Source: Thermoplasmatota archaeon
Lineage (GTDB): Archaea; Thermoplasmatota; Thermoplasmata; UBA10834
Assembly: GCA_022848805.1 (NCBI GenBank)
Contig: JAJISI010000063.1
Coordinates: 1 to 7,185, forward strand
Reading direction: 5' to 3'
DNA: 7,185 nt
The notes under the pieces were generated by a model, which did no database searches, was not told the origin of the DNA, and worked only from the letters and a program-made list of their open reading frames with translations. This document shows, piece by piece, positions 1 to 4,456 of the stretch. Position 1 is the stretch's first letter. Each line of letters begins with the position of its first letter. The position numbers and the translations under genes are program-made.

Positions 1-643
1 TCCTCTTGGCGGAGCGGGTGCCGTTGGCCTGGAGTCTCCGACGGGTGTGCTGGTATTCTCCTTTGACCTTTCGAATGTGAGACGACCTGTAGAATCTGTC
101 GTTGGAGAGGACGGCATGGTTGATTATGCCTGTATCGACTCCGAGGATGGTGTCAGGTGGCCTGACGGGTGGTGTTCCCGCCTCGACCACGATGCCGAGG
201 ATGAGTCCATGGCCATCGTAGGAGAGCTTGGCGGAGACGGCCTTCCAACCATCGTATCTCCTGAAATAGTTCGGCAACGCGATCGGTACCTTGACCCTGC
301 CCTGGACACTCGCAAGGGTCACGAACCCCCTTCCGAGTTCGGGCGTGAAGGTCCGTTGGTTGTATCGGATGGCCGACCATTTCCGTTTGAACGGCAATCT
401 CTTGAGTCTCACGCGTTTCAGCATCTCGGAAGCGTTGTCCCGGGCGGTTGTGACGATGGACGCTGGGATCGCGGGGTATTCTTCTCTGATGGGGTAGTAT
501 GTGAGATGGTGGAGCTTGAGCCTGTTGACGACCTTGTTCTCGAACCCCACCTTGAGGATGTCATTGGTGGCGAGGTTGGCCATCTCGATGGTCTTGACCA
601 GGCGGTCGTCTGGTTCGATGTGCAGAGTGATCGTCCGTTGCAT
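1..643 (-). CDS. tnpB: TnpB RNA-guided nuclease / OrfB transposase accessory protein, IS200/IS605 family (N-terminal half, cut by window edge)
   Basis: This is an open minus-strand frame of 214 codons with no stop, starting at ATG 643-641 and running off the left edge. An in-frame TGA lies 15 bases upstream of the ATG, so the start is well bounded. Recognised features are the TnpB N-terminal segment around residues 45-79 (HLTYYPIREEYPAIPASIV, then ARDNASEMLKR) and the RuvC-I strand at residues 168-176, GVDTGIINH, whose D170 is the expected first catalytic aspartate. A basic stretch, KVKGEYQHTRRRLQ, follows at 192-205. Family proteins are about 350-450 residues, so the RuvC-II glutamate, the zinc finger, RuvC-III and the guide-RNA (omega RNA) end lie outside the window. 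TnpB proteins are known as RNA-guided DNA nucleases that help IS200/IS605 elements persist. The 122-bp gap to the next gene leaves no room for a TnpA gene upstream, suggesting a solo-tnpB (IS1341-like) element unless tnpA lies off the left edge. No Shine-Dalgarno is visible and a TATA box sits 26 bases upstream, so the mRNA is probably leaderless. Confidence 0.9.
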   Translation of the reverse strand, partial: MQRTITLHIEPDDRLVKTIEMANLATNDILKVGFENKVVNRLKLHHLTYYPIREEYPAIPASIVTTARDNASEMLKRVRLKRLPFKRKWSAIRYNQRTFTPELGRGFVTLASVQGRVKVPIALPNYFRRYDGWKAVSAKLSYDGHGLILGIVVEAGTPPVRPPDTILGVDTGIINHAVLSNDRFYRSSHIRKVKGEYQHTRRRLQANGTRSAKR

Positions 644-668
644 ACACAGAATACTTCAGTTCCGGTCG

Positions 669-675
669 TATATAT
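669..675 (-). promoter_or_regulatory. TATA box of tnpB (possibly bidirectional)
   Basis: TATATAT lies with its near edge 26 bases upstream of the tnpB ATG. That is the spacing expected when archaeal transcription starts at or next to the start codon. The box is self-complementary in its core, so it could also direct rightward transcription, giving a start near position 700 and a leader of about 65 bases for the ABC genes. No strong BRE is obvious on either side. Confidence 0.5.
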
Positions 676-682
676 GCGTATA

Positions 683-713
683 GGAGGGGTGCGCGAATCG
701 CGCCAATCCCTCC
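683..713. repeat. Imperfect inverted repeat (hairpin A) upstream of tnpB
   Basis: GGAGGG (683-688) pairs with CCCTCC (708-713), and inside it GCGCG (691-695) pairs with CGCGC (699-703) around an AAT loop, separated by a small 2/4-base internal loop. IS200/IS605 elements carry imperfect subterminal hairpins instead of terminal inverted repeats, so this may belong to the left end of the tnpB element. It could also be a structured leader of the rightward ABC transcript. The pairing is seen directly; its role is inferred. Confidence 0.5.
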
Positions 714-731
714 CCACTCTGGAGAGCGGGG
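712..731. repeat. Inverted repeat (hairpin B) between tnpB and the ABC ATPase gene
   Basis: CCCC (712-715) pairs with GGGG (728-731), and CTC (717-719) pairs with GAG (724-726) around a TGGA loop, with one A.C mismatch between the two helices. It shares bases 712-713 with hairpin A, so the two full structures are in slight competition. There is no T-run on either side, so it does not look like an ordinary intrinsic terminator. It is either part of the mobile element's left end or a leader structure 35 bases before the ABC start codon. Confidence 0.45.
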
Positions 732-765
732 TATCCTTGGAGACGGTTCTATGAGGATTGAATAG

Positions 766-1518
766 ATGGAAGCGGGGAACGTGATCATCCGCCTGAAGAA
801 CCTCTGCACTTCGTACGAGGGCGAGAGAATACCAGCGATCAGGGCGGTCGACCTGTCCGTCAGTTCGGGTGACTTCGTTTGCGTGGTCGGCCCGAACGGG
901 TCGGGCAAGACGACGCTGCTCGAGACGATCAACGGAATCCTGAGATACACGTCGGGCCAAGGCGAGGTTTTCGGACTCGACATCGCGAGCAACGGCAGCG
1001 CCATAAGACGGCGGGTCGGCTATGTGATCCAGAACTTCGAGATAGACCCTCTCTCCCCTTTCCTGTGCAAGAACGTCGTGATGTCTGGGCGTACGGGGAA
1101 GATAGGGCTATTGAGGTTTCCGGATTCGCGCGATTGGGAGATGGTCAGGGGCTCTATGGGCCTCGTCGGGCTGAGCTCCTACTGGGAACGACCGGTGGGG
1201 AAGCTCTCGGGAGGCGAGTTCCAGAAGATACTCCTGGCGAGAGCAATCGCCCAGGAACCAGACATCTTCCTCCTGGACGAACCGTTCGCGAACCTAGATC
1301 TCAGAGCCAGGTCTGAGGTCGAACGGCTTCTATCTCGGATACATGCAGACGGGTCGACCCTGTTGATGGTCAGTCACGAGGTGAACTCGATACCGCGGTC
1401 TTGCACCCATATCATCGTCATGGATGGCGGCAGAATCATACGTCAGGGGCCCAGAGACGAGATAGTCCAGAGCGGGATCATAAACGAGATTCTCAGCATG
1501 GGGAGGACAAGCGGATGA
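766..1518 (+). CDS. Metal-type ABC transporter, ATP-binding subunit (ZnuC/MntA-like)
   Basis: The 250-residue product is normal length for a single-domain ABC ATPase. All nucleotide-binding motifs are intact: Walker A GPNGSGKTT (42-50), Q-loop glutamine Q89 in GYVIQNF, signature LSGGE (147-151), Walker B IFLLDEP (167-173) with catalytic E172, and the switch histidine H204 in SHEV. It would sit on the cytoplasmic face and hydrolyse ATP to drive import through the membrane subunit encoded next. The ATG at 766 is preceded by GAGG at 753-756, nine bases away, a usable Shine-Dalgarno. The stop overlaps the next start (ATGA), so the two are translationally coupled. The partner belongs to the ABC-3 family, which is why a divalent metal (Zn, Mn or Fe) is the likely cargo; the exact metal cannot be read from the sequence. 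No periplasmic/extracellular binding-protein gene is in the window. Confidence 0.9.
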   Translation: MEAGNVIIRLKNLCTSYEGERIPAIRAVDLSVSSGDFVCVVGPNGSGKTTLLETINGILRYTSGQGEVFGLDIASNGSAIRRRVGYVIQNFEIDPLSPFLCKNVVMSGRTGKIGLLRFPDSRDWEMVRGSMGLVGLSSYWERPVGKLSGGEFQKILLARAIAQEPDIFLLDEPFANLDLRARSEVERLLSRIHADGSTLLMVSHEVNSIPRSCTHIIVMDGGRIIRQGPRDEIVQSGIINEILSMGRTSG

Positions 1519-2348
1519 TATCGCTCCCGATGACGCTTCTTGTGACCGCGAGTTTGGGTGCCATCTTCGCTGGCCTATCGTGCTCCATCGCCGGTGTGTT
1601 CGTCGTACGCCTCAACATGGCGTCCATCGGATTCTGCATGTCCCATGCAGCGTTTGCAGGAGCCGCTTTCGGCGTTCTTGTCGAAATCGATCCTCTTATT
1701 ACAGCAATGCTCTTCGCATCGGTCGCAGCGGTGTTTCTGGCTCCGGTGGCGAATCGCGCCAGACTGAACACCGACGTGGTCATAGGGATTATCTTCTCCC
1801 TGATGATCGCCCTCGCGTTCATCTTCCTGAACCTCTCGCCGGGTGAGGCGGCCTCCGGTGCTGCGCTCAGGATCCTCTGGGGGAGCATATTCGCAATCTC
1901 TGAATACGATGTGCTGTACCTTGCCATTCTCTCAGCGGTCATCCTCGGATTCGTAGTGTTGTTCTACAAGGAGATACTAGCCCTCATGTTCAATAAGAAG
2001 CTGGCAGAGGCCGCCGGCGTCAACACATACGTGTTCATGCTGGTGATCGTGTTCATGACCGGGTTGGCTGTCTCGCTCTCTTTGAAACTGGTCGGCGGGC
2101 TACTCGTGTACGCCCTAATCATCAATCCGACATCAACTGCTTACCAGTTCTTCTGGGATTTCAGGAAGATTATGATCTTCTCACCCGTTATCGGCGTGGT
2201 CAGCTGCATGGCCGGTTTCGTCTTCTCGCTCGAGACTGACTTCCCAATCGGTGCTTCGATCGTGATAGTCTCCGCTCTCGCCCTCGCGTTTTCGATAGCC
2301 ATCTCACCCAAGAGACGCACCGCTAAAGGTAGCGCTCAGGCTGCGTGA
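1515..2348 (+). CDS. ABC-3 family metal transporter permease (ZnuB/MntB/TroC-like)
   Basis: This 277-residue membrane protein is typical in length for the family. The frame is open further left, to an ATG at 1401, but that extension is polar and lies inside the ATPase gene. ATG 1515 has GGGAGG eight bases upstream and overlaps the ATPase stop as ATGA, so it is preferred. Hydrophobic segments occur at about residues 7-30, 47-77, 88-107, 132-151, 171-207, 219-238 and 247-263. Family landmarks are SHAAFAGAAFG (43-53) and the highly conserved LKLVGGLLVYALIINP (190-205), where the family consensus has a VG-LLV-ALLI-P pattern. It forms the channel through which the metal released by a binding protein crosses the membrane. 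The C-terminal tail (SPKRRTAKGSAQ) is basic and predicted cytoplasmic. The metal is not determinable here. Confidence 0.9.
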   Translation: MISLPMTLLVTASLGAIFAGLSCSIAGVFVVRLNMASIGFCMSHAAFAGAAFGVLVEIDPLITAMLFASVAAVFLAPVANRARLNTDVVIGIIFSLMIALAFIFLNLSPGEAASGAALRILWGSIFAISEYDVLYLAILSAVILGFVVLFYKEILALMFNKKLAEAAGVNTYVFMLVIVFMTGLAVSLSLKLVGGLLVYALIINPTSTAYQFFWDFRKIMIFSPVIGVVSCMAGFVFSLETDFPIGASIVIVSALALAFSIAISPKRRTAKGSAQAA

Positions 2349-2497
2349 CCATCACCTGCTGAACCCCTATGCTATCCGGGTTCCCGCCGTTCAAGTCATG
2401 GGTGCGTGCTCTCCTCTGGCAGAGATTACTCCCCCATGACGGAGGAGGAACCGGGAGGATCCACATCCCGGTGACGGGGATCGCTCTCGAGTTCGAG
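2349..2497 (+). other. Spacer or N-terminal extension before the toroid gene
   Basis: The frame of the next gene is open through this stretch from ATG 2369, adding up to 43 residues that resemble no domain I recognise. An in-frame GTG at 2471 has GGGAGG (2453-2458) 12 bases upstream. A second purine-rich tract, GGAGGAGG, is at 2441-2448. Small hairpins are possible: ATCCC (2465-2469) with GGGAT (2477-2481), and TCTC (2485-2488) with GAGA (2495-2498). There is no clear TATA box, so the downstream gene may be transcribed from the ABC operon promoter. Confidence 0.4.
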
Positions 2498-3607
2498 ATG
2501 AATCGACTCGAAACCATCATTTCCTTGCTCGTTATTGACGGTGGTGGAATGCTGAGGCGTGAAATCAACACGGCGATCGAACACTCGTGTGGTAGGCTCG
2601 ACAAGATTGCCGCTCCACCGGTGAAGTACTGGCTTCAGGTCTATGTCCAGGGCATGGATGTGGAAGACGCTCGGGTCCAACGCACACTTGACGAGGCAAA
2701 GAGCTTTCCTCCTAGAGTCAAACTGCTCAGAGCATTGAGAGAGGACGGGACTTGGCCAATTTCGAAGCATAGGCAGACGGCGGAAGACTCGGGTCCAGGG
2801 CCGCCATTTGGATGGACGTTCATCACCATGGTTCGAAATCTCTACCTTCTCCACGATTACTGTGTCTTGTCAGACGAGGGATATGTCAACAACGCTCTGG
2901 ACAAGATACTCTCTTGGCAGAATGATGAAGGCTACATAGAGGGCCCATCGACAGACATGATTCCTAGCTCCTTCTACAACGGCGTGGCGTTGTCCACATT
3001 CATGAAATTCGGCGTGTCAAGAAAAGACTCGAGAATCGCGAAGCTGATCGATTGGCTGATGCGGATGCAGCGGCATGATGGTGGCTGGAACATGCCATAT
3101 GTCCAGGATGTGAAGTACCTCCCACAATACAGACATCTGAAGATGGATGAATTCATCGACCTCGTAAAGAGAGGAGATATACCCTACGACCGGCGCGCGT
3201 TCAGGAACATCCCCAGCTGCTACTGGAGCACCGTGGGCGCACTCACCGGCCTGGCGTGGATTCCGCCGACCGATCCGAGAATCAAGAACATCGTACGCGG
3301 CGGTGACTTCGTCCTTGACGGGTTCTTCAAGAAGAATAACCATTCATCGTTCTGCAGATCGGAGAAGCATTGGACGACACTCAAGTATCCGACTTACTTC
3401 GGGAGTGGATACTGGGCCCTGCATTCCTTGTTTAATCTCGGATTCGGTCCTAAAGACAGAAGGACTGAGAAGCCGGTTCGGTGGCTACTGCAGGCGCGAG
3501 CGAAGGATGGGTTCTGGTACCACAAGGAGAGGCCGCACAAACTCCAAGATCAGTGGCTGACAGTATCCATTTTGATGATTCTCCGCAAATACTCGAACCT
3601 ATTATGA
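2498..3607 (+). CDS. Alpha/alpha-toroid protein, prenyltransferase/squalene-cyclase repeat superfamily, function unknown
   Basis: The product is 369 residues from ATG 2498 (396 from GTG 2471, 412 from ATG 2369). ATG 2498 is chosen because recognisable family sequence begins there, but it lacks a Shine-Dalgarno, so the start is uncertain. Numbered from 2498, QW-like repeat turns appear at 80-87 (REDGTWPI), 138-150 (LSWQNDEGYIEGP), 188-200 (MRMQRHDGGWNMP) and 329-342 (WLLQARAKDGFWY). Helical pairs separate them, as in an alpha/alpha toroid. The early PPVKYWLQVYVQGMD (40-54) and late KYPTYFGSGYWALHSLFNLGFG (two pieces across 296-317) resemble segments in archaeal and bacterial proteins annotated 'prenyltransferase/squalene oxidase repeat'. 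The DxDD acid of class II terpene cyclases is absent, and no protein-prenyltransferase zinc site is recognisable, so I do not assign an enzyme activity. No signal peptide is seen, suggesting a cytosolic protein. It lies 149 bases after the permease and may be co-transcribed with it. Confidence 0.8.
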   Translation: MNRLETIISLLVIDGGGMLRREINTAIEHSCGRLDKIAAPPVKYWLQVYVQGMDVEDARVQRTLDEAKSFPPRVKLLRALREDGTWPISKHRQTAEDSGPGPPFGWTFITMVRNLYLLHDYCVLSDEGYVNNALDKILSWQNDEGYIEGPSTDMIPSSFYNGVALSTFMKFGVSRKDSRIAKLIDWLMRMQRHDGGWNMPYVQDVKYLPQYRHLKMDEFIDLVKRGDIPYDRRAFRNIPSCYWSTVGALTGLAWIPPTDPRIKNIVRGGDFVLDGFFKKNNHSSFCRSEKHWTTLKYPTYFGSGYWALHSLFNLGFGPKDRRTEKPVRWLLQARAKDGFWYHKERPHKLQDQWLTVSILMILRKYSNLL

Positions 3608-3630
3608 ATCCTGTCAGGATGGAGCCGGCT

Positions 3631-3686
3631 GGCGGGTCAAACTGCACGGAGACTCGGAGCGGAAAGCCCGTTCAGATGGTCCCGCC
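3631..3686. repeat. Inverted repeat enclosing the gap after the toroid gene
   Basis: GGCGGG (3631-3636) is complementary to CCCGCC (3681-3686), with 44 bases between the arms. It lies in the gene-free stretch 3608-3750 between the toroid stop and the tRNA 3' end. The stretch holds no open frame that I can support. The arm CCCGCC touches the second inverted repeat at base 3686, so the two foldings would compete at their junction. It may be part of a structured 3' UTR of the toroid transcript. Confidence 0.3.
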
Positions 3687-3712
3687 CCCTCGATCATCTG
3701 AGGTAGGAGGGG
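3672..3712. repeat. Interleaved inverted repeats with pseudoknot topology
   Basis: TCAGATG (3672-3678) pairs with CATCTGA (3695-3701), while CCCCTC (3686-3691) pairs with GAGGGG (3707-3712). The order A-B-A'-B' is that of an H-type pseudoknot with a 7-bp and a 6-bp stem and connecting loops of 7, 3 and 5 bases. It lies 64 bases after the toroid stop codon and 38 bases from the tRNA 3' end. It could act as a 3'-UTR stability element or transcript end between converging units, or be chance pairing in GC-rich DNA. Confidence 0.4.
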
Positions 3713-3750
3713 CCTGTCCAATGATTCTCCCAATGGTGATTATGATGAGG

Positions 3751-3823
3751 TGGGCCCAACCGGGTTTGAACCGGTGATCTACGCCTTGTAAGGGCGTCGT
3801 CATAACCACTAGACCATGGGCCC
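3751..3823 (-). tRNA. tRNA-Val (anticodon UAC)
   Basis: The minus strand folds into a complete 73-nt cloverleaf. The acceptor GGGCCCA pairs with TGGGCCC, followed by discriminator A. The D arm has GTC pairing with GAC. The anticodon stem ACGCC/GGCGT encloses loop CTTACAA with anticodon TAC. The variable loop is AGATC, and the T arm ACCGG-TTCAAAC-CCGGT is perfect. UAC reads valine codons GUA and GUG. No intron is present. The bases after the discriminator read CCT, so the CCA end is not fully encoded and must be completed by CCA-adding enzyme. It lies 42 bases after the iorB stop on the same strand but has its own TATA-like box. Confidence 0.96.
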
Positions 3824-3850
3824 GTTGTGCTTCGGCCTATGCCATCTTTC

Positions 3851-3858
3851 GTTTTTAA
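3851..3858 (-). promoter_or_regulatory. TATA box of tRNA-Val
   Basis: The minus strand reads TTAAAAAC here, with the near edge 28 bases upstream of the mature tRNA 5' end, the standard archaeal spacing for a transcript starting at or just before the tRNA. It falls 7 bases downstream of the iorB stop codon, so the tRNA can be expressed independently of the iorAB mRNA. Confidence 0.55.
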
Positions 3859-3865
3859 GCATTCT

Positions 3866-4456
3866 TCAGGCGAGAGTCTTCCTTCCTTCCTCGAAGCCAG
3901 AAGAGAACGCCTTGAGGTTCTTATCGACCTTCCGAGGTATAGTTCGCTTCAATGCCTCCTCGAAGTGGCTTCGGTCGATGTCCGTGATGCCCGCACCTGC
4001 GAGGGCGCCTACCATCACCACGTTCGACGAGATGGGCACTCCTGCCCTTTCCGCCATCCCGCGAGAGTCTACGAACACGGCCCTTTTCGATGCGCTATCG
4101 AGCCTCTTGCGCGCCTCTTCGATGGATGGATAGCGCATCTTCTGAGTCGACACGCTCAGAGGGACCCAGGTCTCTGTGGATGCGATGACGAGCGTATCCT
4201 TGGATGCCTTGCAGATTGCTCTCAGCGTCTCGAGCAGTTCGAACGACAGGATGACGTCGGCACTAGCATCGGATATGAGCGGTCCGAAGACATCACCTAT
4301 CCTTGCGGTGCATACAACCGATCCGCCTCTTTGGGCCATGCCGTGAGTCTCACTTAGGACGACCTTCTGACCTGACAACATCGCCGCCTCGCCTATGATC
4401 TTCGAGGCCGTGATGATTCCCTGGCCGCCGACACCGACGAGATAGATGTCGACCAT
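3866..4456 (-). CDS. iorB: Indolepyruvate:ferredoxin oxidoreductase, beta (small) subunit IorB
   Basis: The 196-residue product is the usual length of IorB, a member of the pyruvate:ferredoxin oxidoreductase gamma-domain family. Landmarks are the N-terminal GVGGQGI (7-13) and SETHGMAQRGGSV (35-47), both diagnostic of this catalytic domain, and a C-terminal helical region. It pairs with IorA to form the enzyme that oxidatively decarboxylates aryl-pyruvates (indolepyruvate, phenylpyruvate, hydroxyphenylpyruvate) to aryl-acetyl-CoA, reducing ferredoxin in the cytosol. The frame extends 21 codons upstream, but that extension is polar, unlike the family and inside iorA. ATG 4456 is followed directly by the family N-terminus MVDIYLVGVGG. 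It overlaps the iorA stop by one base (TGATG) and has a GGGGG tract about 8 bases upstream, indicating translational coupling with iorA. Confidence 0.93.
   Translation of the reverse strand: MVDIYLVGVGGQGIITASKIIGEAAMLSGQKVVLSETHGMAQRGGSVVCTARIGDVFGPLISDASADVILSFELLETLRAICKASKDTLVIASTETWVPLSVSTQKMRYPSIEEARKRLDSASKRAVFVDSRGMAERAGVPISSNVVMVGALAGAGITDIDRSHFEEALKRTIPRKVDKNLKAFSSGFEEGRKTLA

Noticed and set aside
47..754. A 235-codon plus-strand open frame at the left end
   Set aside because: It is antisense to the tnpB frame, which carries clear family motifs and a RuvC-I aspartate. The plus frame has no recognisable domain and is explained as a GC-rich shadow.
751..765. A four-codon open frame (M-R-I-E-stop) ending exactly before the ABC ATG, as a possible regulatory leader peptide
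   Set aside because: It is too short to separate from chance, and its bases double as the Shine-Dalgarno region of the ABC gene.
2323..2604. A 93-codon minus-strand frame over the permease end and toroid start
   Set aside because: It overlaps two supported plus-strand frames, has no recognisable domain and no promoter or ribosome site that I can see.
3608..3620. Palindrome ATCCTG-T-CAGGAT right after the toroid stop as a terminator
   Set aside because: The usable stem is only about four pairs and no T-run follows, so it gives no real support for termination.
3742..3748. ATGATGA resembling a C box of a C/D guide RNA beside the tRNA
   Set aside because: No D box (CTGA) lies at a suitable distance downstream; the following bases are the tRNA gene itself.
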